This document shows positions 53,335 through 62,214 of a DNA stretch of 64,000 bases, piece after piece (the stretch's first letter is position 1; each line of letters opens with the position of its first letter). The stretch is from contig NZ_JANLCK010000002.1 in the NCBI RefSeq assembly GCF_024979315.1, positions 530,984-594,983 of the forward strand. The letters run 5' to 3'. Position numbers and translations under genes: made by a program. A model generated the notes under the pieces. That model worked only from the letters and a program-made list of their open reading frames with translations, was not told where the DNA came from and ran no database searches. This stretch comes from Herbiconiux oxytropis. GTDB lineage: Bacteria; Actinomycetota; Actinomycetes; Actinomycetales; Microbacteriaceae.

Positions 53335-54795
53335 CTAGCTCAGCTGGTTCTTCTCCACCCAGTCGAGGTACTCGGGGGTGACCGATCCGGTGACGTAGTC
53401 GCCCGTGAAGCAGCTCATCTCGAGGTCGTGCACGTCGGGCGAGCCGAGCGTGATGGCGGCGCGCATGTCCTCCACCTCCTGGTAGATGAGGTGGTCGGCG
53501 CCGATGGCGGCCGCGATCTCGGGGATCTTGCGGTCGTGCGCCACGAGCTCGTGCCGTGAGGGCATGTTGATGCCGTAGACGTGCGGGTAGCGCACGGGCG
53601 GCGCCGCCGACGCGAAGGTCACTTTGTGGGCACCGGCCTGCCGAGCCATGTCGACGATCTCCTTCGAGGTCGTGCCGCGCACGATCGAGTCGTCGACGAT
53701 GAGGATGTTCTTGCCCTTGAACTCCGACGACATCGCGTTGAGCTTCTGCCGCACCGACTTCTTGCGCGCAGCCTGTCCGGGCATGATGAACGTGCGCCCC
53801 ACGTAGCGGTTCTTGTAGAACCCCTCGCGGTACTCGACGCCGAGCTTCTGGGCCACCTGCATGGCCGCCGGTCGCGACGAATCCGGGATCGGCATGACCA
53901 CGTCGATGTCGCCCATCGGCGTGTAGCGGGCGACGGTGTCGGCGAGGTAGTTGCCGAGCCGGAGGCGCGCTTCGTAGACCGAGATGCCCGAGAGCACCGA
54001 GTCGGGGCGGGCGAGGTAGACGTACTCGAACGAGCACGGGATGAGCCGCGCGTTCGGCGCGCACTGCTTGGCGATGAGCTCGCCGTCGAGGGTGATGAAG
54101 ACGGCCTCGCCGGGCGCGACGTCCCGCACCACGTCGTAGCCGAGGCTCTCCATGACGAGCGACTCGGAGGCCACCACGTACTCCATCTGCCCGCTCTCGA
54201 GCAGGCGGCCGCCGATGGTGAGCGGGCGGATGCCGTAGGGGTCGCGGAAGGCGAGCAGCCCGTGCCCGGCGATCATGGCGATCGTGGCGTAGGAGCCCTC
54301 GACGCGCTCGTGCACGCGCGAGACGGCCGTGAAGATCTGCTCCGGATCGAGCGAGAGGCCCGTGATCTGCGACTGCAGCTCGTTGGCGAAGACGTTGAGC
54401 AGCACCTCGGTGTCGGAGTTGGTGTTGAGGTGCCGGCGGTCGATGTTGTAGAGCTCGCCGGTGAGCTCTCGCGTGTTCGTGAGGTTGCCGTTGTGCACGA
54501 GGATGATGCCGTAGGGCGCGTTCACGTAGAAGGGCTGCGCCTCCTGCTCCTGCGAGGCGTTGCCCTGGGTGGCGTAGCGCACGTGCCCGAGGCCCATGGT
54601 GCCGAGCAGCGACCGCATGTCGCGGGTGCGGAACGCCTCGCGCACCTGCCCCTTGGCCTTCACGATGTGGAAGACGCTGCCCTCGGCGGTCGCGATGCCG
54701 GTCGAGTCCTGCCCCCGGTGCTGCAGCAGCAGAAGGGAGTCGTAGACGAGTTGGTTGACGGGCTCAGACGAAACGATGCCCACGATGCCGCACAT
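53335..54795 (-). CDS. purF: Amidophosphoribosyltransferase
   Basis: 486 residues. Catalyses the first step of purine synthesis from PRPP and glutamine. The N-terminal nucleophile is Cys2 (MCGIVGIV), so no propeptide is present. QHRGQDSTGIA, VRYATQG and HNGNLTN form the glutaminase site, and ILIVDDSIVRGTT binds PRPP. Of the four Fe-S cysteines found in Bacillus-type PurF, only CSFEYVYLARPD and SCFTGDY are kept, so a cluster is unlikely. purM is not downstream but lies 4.5 kb away on the other strand. Confidence 0.95.
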   Translation of the reverse strand: MCGIVGIVSSEPVNQLVYDSLLLLQHRGQDSTGIATAEGSVFHIVKAKGQVREAFRTRDMRSLLGTMGLGHVRYATQGNASQEQEAQPFYVNAPYGIILVHNGNLTNTRELTGELYNIDRRHLNTNSDTEVLLNVFANELQSQITGLSLDPEQIFTAVSRVHERVEGSYATIAMIAGHGLLAFRDPYGIRPLTIGGRLLESGQMEYVVASESLVMESLGYDVVRDVAPGEAVFITLDGELIAKQCAPNARLIPCSFEYVYLARPDSVLSGISVYEARLRLGNYLADTVARYTPMGDIDVVMPIPDSSRPAAMQVAQKLGVEYREGFYKNRYVGRTFIMPGQAARKKSVRQKLNAMSSEFKGKNILIVDDSIVRGTTSKEIVDMARQAGAHKVTFASAAPPVRYPHVYGINMPSRHELVAHDRKIPEIAAAIGADHLIYQEVEDMRAAITLGSPDVHDLEMSCFTGDYVTGSVTPEYLDWVEKNQLS

Positions 54796-54950
54796 TGCAA
54801 CGATTCTACGGCCTTCGCGGGTGCATCCTGTCGCCGGGTGCGCACGGGTGGGTGGTGCCGCGTCATCTCTGCAGCATCTCCACCGCGCGGGGGAGCGGGT
54901 TCAGCCGGTGGTGGGATGCCGGGCGCCGCTCGCCCCGGAAGAGTGGAGGC

Positions 54951-56438
54951 ATGCACACGAACCGCCGCGCCTCCTTCACGCTCTCGACCACCGCCCTCGT
55001 GGCGGCCCTCACGCTCACGGGCGCGGCGATCAGCGGCTGCACCACTCCCGCCCCCGGGCCCGCCGCGAGCAGCACAGCAGCGCCGGCCGCGGAGGCGGCC
55101 ACCCTGCCCGACACCGTGCTCGGCGAGCACGCCGCGTGGATCCTCGAGGCGATGAACGGCGACCTCGAGCCCATCGACATCGACGCCGGGATCGCCGAGC
55201 GCTTCGACGCCGCCATGCTCGAGCAGCTGAGCGTGGCCGAGCTCCGCCAGGTGATCGAGCAGCTGCAGCTGCAGGGCCCGTGGCGCATCGACGCGGTCGA
55301 CGTGGCACCGGATGCGGGCACGCAGGCGGTGATCACCATCCGCCCCGCCGAGGGCGATGCGCTCGACATGCAGATCGCGGTCGACGGCGAGGATCTCGTG
55401 GCCGGCCTCTTCTTCGCGCCCTCCGCGGCCGACCGCACGCCCTCCACGTCGTGGGCGGAGCTCGAGGACGTGGTGGAGTCCTTCGCCGCCGACACCACGA
55501 TGGTCGTGACCGAGGTCGACGCGGCCGCCGTCGATCCGGATGCCAAGGCGGGCGCCGGCGCATCCGGAACCCCGGGGGCGGAGCTCGCCGCCGACCGCCT
55601 GCTCGAGACCGGCGACCCGGCCGCCCCGCACCCCTCCGGCTCGATCTTCAAGCTCTACGTGCTCGGTGCCGTCGCCGACGCCGTCGAGGCCGGCAGCCTC
55701 ACCTGGGACACCGCGCTGACCATCACCGACGACATCAAGAGCCTCCCCTCCGGCGAGCTCCAGAACGAGCCCGCCGGCACCACCGTCACCGTGCGCGAGG
55801 CCGCGGAGAAGATGATCGCCATCAGCGACAACACGGCCACCGACCTGCTCATCGCGACCGTCGGCCCCGAGGCCGTCGAGGCGGCCCTCGCCGACATGGG
55901 CCACCACGACCCGTCGCTCAACACGCCGATGCCCACCACGCGGGCGCTCTTCCAGCTCGGCTGGGGCCCGGCGGAGTCCCGAGCCGGCACCCGCGACCGG
56001 TGGAGCGCCGCCGACGAGACGGAGCGTCGCGCGATGCTCGACTCCCTGCCCGGCGGCATCGTGACCGTCGACCCCGCCGACCTCACCGACTCGGTCTGGC
56101 AGCGCGGCCTCGACTGGTTCACCTCCGCCGATGACCTCGTGGCCGCCCACGTGGCCCTGCAGCAGCGGGCCACGACGGATGCGGGTGCGCCGCTCGGCGA
56201 GATCCTCTCGGCGAACCCGGGTCTCGGCACCATCGGCGAGGAGTGGTCGACCGTGGCCTTCAAGGGCGGCAGCTCGATCGGGGTGCTCGCGGGCTCCTGG
56301 TACCTCGAGCGCGCCTCGGACGGCAAGGCCTTCGTCATCTCCATCCAGGGCGAGACCGATACCCCCACCGAGCTCGCCGACATGGCGACGTTCTTCGGCC
56401 AGGTCGAAGACGCGGTGGCGCTCCTCGCGGCGGAGTGA
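54951..56438 (+). CDS. Beta-lactamase-fold lipoprotein (serine hydrolase)
   Basis: 495 residues: signal with lipobox AAISGC, an N-terminal domain (about 60-205) resembling the Cpe/ORF12-type domain of actinobacterial class A-like hydrolases, then a class A beta-lactamase fold with Ser231-x-x-Lys234 (SIFK), Ser292-Asp-Asn294 and Lys438-Gly-Gly. All three active-site motifs are kept. Likely a lipid-anchored D,D-peptidase or esterase rather than a true resistance enzyme, but beta-lactam hydrolysis cannot be excluded. ATG 54951 has GTGGAGG before it; divergent from purF. Confidence 0.8.
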   Translation: MHTNRRASFTLSTTALVAALTLTGAAISGCTTPAPGPAASSTAAPAAEAATLPDTVLGEHAAWILEAMNGDLEPIDIDAGIAERFDAAMLEQLSVAELRQVIEQLQLQGPWRIDAVDVAPDAGTQAVITIRPAEGDALDMQIAVDGEDLVAGLFFAPSAADRTPSTSWAELEDVVESFAADTTMVVTEVDAAAVDPDAKAGAGASGTPGAELAADRLLETGDPAAPHPSGSIFKLYVLGAVADAVEAGSLTWDTALTITDDIKSLPSGELQNEPAGTTVTVREAAEKMIAISDNTATDLLIATVGPEAVEAALADMGHHDPSLNTPMPTTRALFQLGWGPAESRAGTRDRWSAADETERRAMLDSLPGGIVTVDPADLTDSVWQRGLDWFTSADDLVAAHVALQQRATTDAGAPLGEILSANPGLGTIGEEWSTVAFKGGSSIGVLAGSWYLERASDGKAFVISIQGETDTPTELADMATFFGQVEDAVALLAAE

Positions 56439-56592
56439 GCGGCGGGTGGTGCGCGGGGCCGTCGCGTCGACCACCCGGCCATGGCGCTGACGGGCCGAGG
56501 CCCGGCGCCCGACCGCTGGTTAGGATGATCCGGACCGAGCCGCGATGATCCGTCGGCGCGACGCGTCGTCCGGTCGGTCCGAGGAGAAGCCC

Positions 56593-59163
56593 GTGTCGCA
56601 TCACCGCCGCCCGCTGCACGCCCGAGGTCGAGCGGTCGCGGGTCGCAGCGCCCTCGTGGGGGCGACGATCCTCGCGCTGGTGCTCGGCGCCTCCGTCACA
56701 GGCGCGTCTGCGTCGGCGAGTGCGGCCGGCTCCGAGGTGCCGCCCGCGTCGCAGGGGGAGAGTCCTGTCGACACCCCCACCGCGGCGTCCGGTCTCCCGG
56801 CGCCCACTCCCGTTCCCACGATGCGGGCCTACTCGGCCGACGACTACGCCGCCGAGGCCGCAGCGCTCCCCGCCGAGCTCGCCGCCGCCCTCTCCGCCGA
56901 TCTCGGCACCACCCCCGCCGACTACCTCGCCCGCGCCGACGCCGCCGCGAACGCCTCCGCCGTGCTCGACGACCTCGAAGCCCGCGGCATCCCGATCGAG
57001 GCCTCCCGCCTCGACGGCACCACCCTCGTCGTCACCCTCCCGCCCGAGGCGGCCCCCACGACGGCCGGCACGCCCACGGCTGCCCCCGCCCTCGACCCCC
57101 TCGACCCCGTCGAGGCCGTCGAGCAGACCGGCGCCGTCGTCGACTTCGGCACCGCCGCCCCGCGCGACCAGGGCTTCGGGCCTTCGGAGTTCCTGGCCGA
57201 CCCGGCCCCCGGCACCCTCGTCGGCGGCCAGGGCTACTACTGGCTGCAGGGCTCGGGGGTCAACCTCTGCTCCACGGCCTTCAACGGCCGCGACCGCGGC
57301 ACCGGCCGGCCCCAGACCCTCACGGCGGGCCACTGCAAGCCCACCGCCACGGCGACCACCCCGAACCCGCAGGTGTTCCGCATGCAGCAGAGCGCCCCGA
57401 ACGTGCTCGACCTCTCCGGCCCCGCCGTCGGCACCCCCCTCCGCAGCACCTACTCGATGGGCGGCGAGCTCGACTCCGGCCTCATCGCCCTCGACGCGGG
57501 CAGCACTCCGCGCCCGGCGGTCGGCACCTGGGGCGACGGCAGCAACACCGCCCCCGTCACCTCCGGCACCCCGTCGACCGTGCGCGACCTCTCCCGAGCC
57601 ATCGTCGGCCAGCCGATCTGCAAGTCCGGTCGCACGACCGGCTGGACCTGCGGCACCGTCTGGAAGACAGACGCCCTCGTCAAGGTCTCCGACGGCGCGG
57701 GCGGCTACGTCGAGGTCAACAGCTACCTCTCCGACATGTGCGCGCTCCGCGGCGACAGCGGTGGCGCCGTGGTGTCGGGCCCCTACGCCGTGGGCGTGCT
57801 CTCGAACGGCTCCTTCAAGTCCTCCTGCACCGAGACCCCGGGTGCGGGCGAGGCGGATCGCTTCACGGGCACCTTCCCCTTGATCGCCCAGCCGGGCTAC
57901 GGCTCGGTCCAGAGCTCGCACCCCGCGTGGGAGCTCCAGGTCGAGGTCGCCGCCCCCGTCGTGACGAGCCCGGCCGGCGGTGCGAGCGCCCCGCTCGGCT
58001 CCGCGCTCTCGGGCACGCTCGCCGCGGGCGGGGTGCGCCACACCGTGCGCGTCACCGTCGACGGCTCCCGCACCCTGACCGCCACGGTGCGTGCCGGCGG
58101 CACCTGGTCGGTCGACCTCTCGAGCGTTCCGGCCGGCGCCCACACCTATACGGCGGCCGCCGTCTACGGTTCGGGGGGCGCATCCTCGGCCACCGTCTCG
58201 GGTTCGTTCACACTCGTCGCGCCCGCCGTCTCGCGCATCGAGGGCGCCGACCGCTACCAGGTCTCCGTGGCGGTCGCCGAGAGGGCCTTCCCCGGATCGA
58301 CCACAGCCCCGGTCGTCTACGTCGCCACCGGCACCAGCTATCCGGATGCGCTGAGCGCCGGGCCCGCAGCGGCCACGCAGGGCGGCCCGCTCCTGCTGGT
58401 GCTCCCCGACAGGGTCCCGGATGCCGTGGCCGCGAAGATCACGAGCCTCAAACCCGGCCGCATCGTCATCGTGGGCGGGCAGGCCTCCGTGGGAGCGCCG
58501 GTGTTCCGGGCCCTCGAGGAGCTCGTGCCCACGGCGACCGTGGAGCGACTGGCGGGTGCCGACCGGTACGCGGCGAGTCGTGCCGTGGTCGCGTCGGCGT
58601 TCCCCGCGTTCCCGGGGGGAACGGTGCCCCACGCCTATGCCGCCACGGGCACCACGTTCCCCGACGCCCTGTCGGCCGGAGCCGCGGCCGGTTCGCGCGG
58701 CGAGCCCGTGGTGCTCGTCTACGGGCCGGGCTCGCCGGCGGGAACCGTCGATGCCGCGACCGTGGACCTCTTCCGTGCGATCGGCACGACCTCGCTCACC
58801 CTCGTGGGCGGTGTGAACTCGGTGAGCGAGGGCGTGGCGACGCAGCTCGCCACGGGCATCCCGGCCGCCGTCGACCGCATCGACGGTGCGAACCGCTACG
58901 AGGCTTCGATCAACCTCAACCGCGACTCGTTCGCGTCGGCCGGCACCGTCTATCTGGCCACGGGCCGCACGTTCCCGGATGCGCTCGCGGGCGGCGTGCT
59001 GGCGGCCGCGAGCGACGCGCCGCTCTACGTGGTGCCCGGCGACTGCGTGCCTCAGGGCGTGATCGTCGACCTCGCCCGCCTCGGCGCCTCCCGCGTCGTC
59101 CTCCTCGGCGGTCCGAAGTCGCTCACCCCCGCAGTGGCCTCCCTCACCCCCTGCGCCTGGTAG
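56593..59163 (+). CDS. Secreted S1-family serine protease with three CWB2 repeats
   Basis: 856 residues: signal peptide (to about 42), Ala-rich pro-region (about 75-170), chymotrypsin-fold domain with His247 (LTAGHC), Asp294 (GGELDSGLIAL) and Ser389 (RGDSGGAV), paired Cys as in streptogrisin/alpha-lytic proteases, an Ig-like domain (about 455-545) and three CWB2 repeats (547-856). The last repeat has Cys pairs (GDCVP, LTPC) spaced 36 residues. Probably matures by self-cleavage and remains on the wall. GTG 56593 with GAGGAG six bases upstream is preferred over ATG 56545. A palindromic repeat follows 23 bases after the stop. Confidence 0.88.
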   Translation: MSHHRRPLHARGRAVAGRSALVGATILALVLGASVTGASASASAAGSEVPPASQGESPVDTPTAASGLPAPTPVPTMRAYSADDYAAEAAALPAELAAALSADLGTTPADYLARADAAANASAVLDDLEARGIPIEASRLDGTTLVVTLPPEAAPTTAGTPTAAPALDPLDPVEAVEQTGAVVDFGTAAPRDQGFGPSEFLADPAPGTLVGGQGYYWLQGSGVNLCSTAFNGRDRGTGRPQTLTAGHCKPTATATTPNPQVFRMQQSAPNVLDLSGPAVGTPLRSTYSMGGELDSGLIALDAGSTPRPAVGTWGDGSNTAPVTSGTPSTVRDLSRAIVGQPICKSGRTTGWTCGTVWKTDALVKVSDGAGGYVEVNSYLSDMCALRGDSGGAVVSGPYAVGVLSNGSFKSSCTETPGAGEADRFTGTFPLIAQPGYGSVQSSHPAWELQVEVAAPVVTSPAGGASAPLGSALSGTLAAGGVRHTVRVTVDGSRTLTATVRAGGTWSVDLSSVPAGAHTYTAAAVYGSGGASSATVSGSFTLVAPAVSRIEGADRYQVSVAVAERAFPGSTTAPVVYVATGTSYPDALSAGPAAATQGGPLLLVLPDRVPDAVAAKITSLKPGRIVIVGGQASVGAPVFRALEELVPTATVERLAGADRYAASRAVVASAFPAFPGGTVPHAYAATGTTFPDALSAGAAAGSRGEPVVLVYGPGSPAGTVDAATVDLFRAIGTTSLTLVGGVNSVSEGVATQLATGIPAAVDRIDGANRYEASINLNRDSFASAGTVYLATGRTFPDALAGGVLAAASDAPLYVVPGDCVPQGVIVDLARLGASRVVLLGGPKSLTPAVASLTPCAW

Positions 59164-59186
59164 CCGCCCGCCGCCCGCCGCCCCAC

Positions 59187-59243
59187 CGACTTGACACAAG
59201 ATGTGCCAAGTCGGCGCTCAAAGACGCACCTTCTGTCAAGTCA
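59187..59243. repeat. Dispersed intergenic palindromic element, copy 3 (reverse orientation)
   Basis: ACTTGACACAAGATGTGCCAAGT (59189-59211) is the reverse complement of the core in copies 1 and 2, followed by the outer arm ending CTGTCAAGTC at 59242. The second outer arm is absent. It lies between the CWB2 protease gene and purM. Confidence 0.85.
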
Positions 59244-59282
59244 CCGTCCGCCCTCCGCGCCCGCGTACGCGAGAATAGGGGC

Positions 59283-60398
59283 ATGAGCAACAGCTACGCC
59301 GCAGCCGGAGTCGACACCGAGGCGGGCGACCGCGCGGTCGAACTGATGAAGGCGGCGGTGCAGCGCACTCACGGCCCCGAGGTTCTGGGCGGGGTGGGCG
59401 GTTTCGCCGGGCTCTTCGACGCGTCTGCCCTCACCGGCTACAAGCATCCGCTGCTCGCCACCTCGACCGACGGCGTGGGCACCAAGATCGCCATCGCCCA
59501 GGCTCTCGACAAGCACGACACCATCGGGCAGGACCTCGTGGGCATGGTCGTCGACGACATCGTCGTGGTGGGTGCGAAACCCCTCTTCATGACCGACTAC
59601 ATCGCGTGCGGCCGCGTGGTGCCGGAGCGCATCGCCACGATCGTCGCGGGCATCGCGCGCGCCTGCTCCGAGACGGGCACCGCCCTCGTGGGCGGTGAGA
59701 CCGCCGAGCACCCGGGAGTCATGGCACCCGACGACTACGACGTGGCGGGTGCCGCGGTGGGTGCGGTCGAAGCGGATGCGGTGCTCGGCGCCGAGCGCGT
59801 CCGTGACGGTGACGTGGTGCTGGCTCTCGAATCCTCGGGACTGCACTCGAACGGCTTCTCTCTCGTGCGCAAGATCCTCGCGGATGCCGGTCTCGGCTAT
59901 GCCGACGAATCGGCCGATCTCGGCGGCGTCGTGGGCGAGGCGCTGCTCGAGCCGACCCGGTTGTACACGGGCCCGCTTGTGCGTGTGCTCGGTGTGCCCG
60001 CGCTGTCGGGCGCCATCCACTCGCTCTCGCACGTGACCGGCGGAGGCATCGCGGCGAATCTCGCGCGCGTGCTGCCGCGCGGGTCGTGGGTGGAGGTCGA
60101 CCGGTCGACGTGGTCGCCGGCGCCGGTGTTCCGGGTGCTGTCGTCGCTCGCGGGGTCGACCCTGGAGTCTGCGGAGGGCACCTGGAACCTGGGTGTGGGG
60201 TTCTTCGCCGTGGTCGACGCGGGAGCGGCCGCGCGGGTGACGGCGGCGATCACGGCCGAGGGCATCCGCACCTGGCAGGTCGGAACGGTCTCGACGGCTC
60301 CGCGCTCGGCGTCGTCGCTCGCGGCCGACGGCTTCGAGCAGGGTGCGAAGGGCGTCGACGGCGGCGCGGTGCGCCTCGTCTCCACCTACGCCTCCTGA
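59283..60398 (+). CDS. purM: Phosphoribosylformylglycinamidine cyclo-ligase
   Basis: 371 residues. ATP-dependent AIR synthetase, fifth step of purine synthesis. TSTDGVGTKIAIAQ, MVVDDIVVVGAKPLF, GGETAEHPG, SSGLHSNGFSLVRK and HVTGGGIAANLAR are the family motifs. Normal length. Usually next to purF; here separated from it and on the opposite strand. A truncated TfoX-like remnant follows. Confidence 0.96.
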   Translation: MSNSYAAAGVDTEAGDRAVELMKAAVQRTHGPEVLGGVGGFAGLFDASALTGYKHPLLATSTDGVGTKIAIAQALDKHDTIGQDLVGMVVDDIVVVGAKPLFMTDYIACGRVVPERIATIVAGIARACSETGTALVGGETAEHPGVMAPDDYDVAGAAVGAVEADAVLGAERVRDGDVVLALESSGLHSNGFSLVRKILADAGLGYADESADLGGVVGEALLEPTRLYTGPLVRVLGVPALSGAIHSLSHVTGGGIAANLARVLPRGSWVEVDRSTWSPAPVFRVLSSLAGSTLESAEGTWNLGVGFFAVVDAGAAARVTAAITAEGIRTWQVGTVSTAPRSASSLAADGFEQGAKGVDGGAVRLVSTYAS

Positions 60399-60459
60399 AG
60401 GGGGTCGCCGTTCGGCGCCGCGTCTCCCGGCTGAGCCCGGTCCTCCACGTGACGCTCCA

Positions 60460-60663
60460 TGCCTCAACGGCGACTCGCTCGGTGTGGAACTCGGGGCCGG
60501 CACGCCCGAGCACGCAAGTGCTCTCTCGGTGCCCGGGGCCGAGCCGTTCGACCCGGGCGGGGTCGGCCGGCCCTTCAAGGACTGGGTGAGCCTGCCCCTT
60601 GACGCCTCCGCCGAATGGGTGCCCTTCGCCGGCTGCGCCCTCGCCTTCGTCGCGCAGCGCTGA
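60460..60663 (+). pseudogene. TfoX-like gene remnant (C-terminal half only)
   Basis: The frame from CLNGDSLGVELG through PGAEPFDPGGVGRPFKDW to FAGCALAFVAQR resembles the second half of TfoX N-domain proteins (L-x-V-R-x-G, PGAxPFDP, GRPxxxW, ALxFV). The first half of the domain, including the MFGG region, is missing; upstream in this frame is the antisense-like tail of purM. No good start codon or ribosome site precedes it. It is most likely a decayed gene; a short functional peptide cannot be ruled out. Confidence 0.5.
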
Positions 60664-60700
60664 CGCGCCCGCCGCCGTCCGGCACCGTGACCGGCTGCCG

Positions 60701-61672
60701 TCAGCTCGTGGGGGCCGGTGCCTGTTCCGCTGCGGCCGTGCGCAACAGCACGGTGACCCAGCTGCGGTAGGGCGCCCACCCCTCCGCCAGGGCGACGACC
60801 TCGTCGGCCGTCGGTTCGCGGGACAGCCCATAGGCCGCCGTCACGGCGGCTGCGAGCCGCTTCTCGACGGTGGGCGCGACATCCGGAGCCCCTGCCCCGC
60901 GCACGAGCACGAGCTCCGCCGAGAACGGTCCGATGCCCGGCAGCTCGAGCAGGGTCGCCAGGGCCTCGTCGATCGGAAGCCGCCGAAGCACGGCACTGTC
61001 GATCGCGTTTCGCCGCGCCACCTCGGCGAGCGCCCGCAACCGCTCCACCTTGGCGCCCGTCAGCCCCGGGAACGACTCCAGGCCCGCCAGTACCGCCGGC
61101 CGCGGGAACGCCTGCTGAGCGACCCCGTTCACCACCACGCTCTCACCGAGCCCCTCCGCCATCCGCCGCTTCACCGTCGCGGCCTGCGACAGGCGCTGCC
61201 GCTGCACGATGATCGCCCACGCGGCCGCCTCATACCACGACCAGAAGCAGACGGGCCGCATCCCCTGGTAGCGCCGCTGAAACCCGCCGATCACCGGATC
61301 ATGATCGCCGACGGATGCGTATCCGCTGCCGTCGACGTCGAGCGAGAGGATGCGCTGCACCTGCTGTCTGGCCGCAGAGAGCTCCTCGCGCCGGAGCGGC
61401 CTCCCCGCGAACAGCCGGCCGTGCACGACCCCGCCGGCCTGCTCGACACTCACACCCACGGTCTGCCACGAGCCCTCGAGCGGGAACGCGCAGTCGAGCC
61501 GCACCGGCGCATCCGCCTGCGCCCCCGACCCGGTGCCCGCATCAGGCGCGAACGCCGCTGGCTCGAAGCCCTCCAAGAAGCGGATGCTCGCGGCCAGCGA
61601 GAACGGCCCCTTCGGCTCGAGCGTGAAGGAGCCGCGCGGGGCGGACGAGGCGAGGTCGTGACCGTCGGGCAT
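60701..61672 (-). CDS. AlkA-like DNA-3-methyladenine glycosylase / HhH-GPD protein
   Basis: 323 residues: an AlkA-type N-terminal beta domain, then the HhH-GPD domain with the hairpin LLELPGIGPFSAELVLVRGA and the catalytic Asp in GAPDVAPTVEKR. FWSWYEAAAWAIIVQRQ matches the helical start of the AlkA core. Excises alkylated purines from DNA. ATG 61672 with GGAG six bases upstream; ATG 61747 is less likely. With tag at 49155 the window has both types of alkyl-base glycosylase. Confidence 0.8.
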   Translation of the reverse strand: MPDGHDLASSAPRGSFTLEPKGPFSLAASIRFLEGFEPAAFAPDAGTGSGAQADAPVRLDCAFPLEGSWQTVGVSVEQAGGVVHGRLFAGRPLRREELSAARQQVQRILSLDVDGSGYASVGDHDPVIGGFQRRYQGMRPVCFWSWYEAAAWAIIVQRQRLSQAATVKRRMAEGLGESVVVNGVAQQAFPRPAVLAGLESFPGLTGAKVERLRALAEVARRNAIDSAVLRRLPIDEALATLLELPGIGPFSAELVLVRGAGAPDVAPTVEKRLAAAVTAAYGLSREPTADEVVALAEGWAPYRSWVTVLLRTAAAEQAPAPTS

Positions 61673-61886
61673 CTTCTGCTCCTTCCGAGGAATCCCGGCC
61701 CTTGGTTGCCGGCTGCCCCCATCATCCGGCATCGACGGCGACGGCACTCCGGGCGGGCGACAGCTGTGGACAAGGCGCGCCCTGAATCCGACCCGTGGAG
61801 GAGCCGCAACGCAGCCGGGTCGGTGACAGAGCAGGGCCTACGCCCCACCCCGAGCCGCTGTCAGTGGAGGCGAGTACCCTGGCAGC

Positions 61887-62117
61887 ATGACTACACCAGC
61901 TCTCGCGCACCTGTCCGGCGGCCCGCTCGACGACCAGACCATCCCGCTCGAAGACGGCGCGCCCGAGGAGCTCGTGCTGCCTTACAGCGAGGGCCAGCTC
62001 GTGTACCACCTGGTGCCGGCCGCGGAGGGCGAGACCGTCGAGGGCCCGCCCACGGCCCAGTACCGCTTCACCGAGGTCTCCGAGATCCTCGTCGAGGGCA
62101 AGTACGACGAGCACTGA
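61887..62117 (+). CDS. Small acidic conserved hypothetical protein
   Basis: 76 residues, strongly acidic, with a compact beta-rich look (LAHLSGGPLDDQTIPLEDG, YRFTEVSEILVEGKYDEH). No signal or membrane segment. I know no function. The ATG at 61887 is followed by normal codon use; the 214 bases upstream hold no other gene. Confidence 0.65.
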   Translation: MTTPALAHLSGGPLDDQTIPLEDGAPEELVLPYSEGQLVYHLVPAAEGETVEGPPTAQYRFTEVSEILVEGKYDEH

Positions 62118-62150
62118 CCAGGAGCGCAGGAACGCCGAGCACTGCGCGCC

Positions 62151-62169
62151 CGGGGCCTTAACAGCCCCG
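62151..62169 (+). terminator. Weak hairpin after the small acidic gene
   Basis: CGGGGC and GCCCCG pair across a seven-base A/T-rich loop, 34 bases after the stop. No T-run. Confidence 0.35.
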
Positions 62170-62214
62170 TAACACCACAGCGCTAGTCTCGGGCAAGAGC
62201 TCGGGAGGCCCGCC

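Noticed and set aside
54951..56438. Antibiotic-resistance beta-lactamase
   Set aside because: The active-site motifs are there, but the extra N-terminal domain and the lipoprotein signal are more typical of chromosomal envelope hydrolases. Resistance cannot be claimed from sequence.
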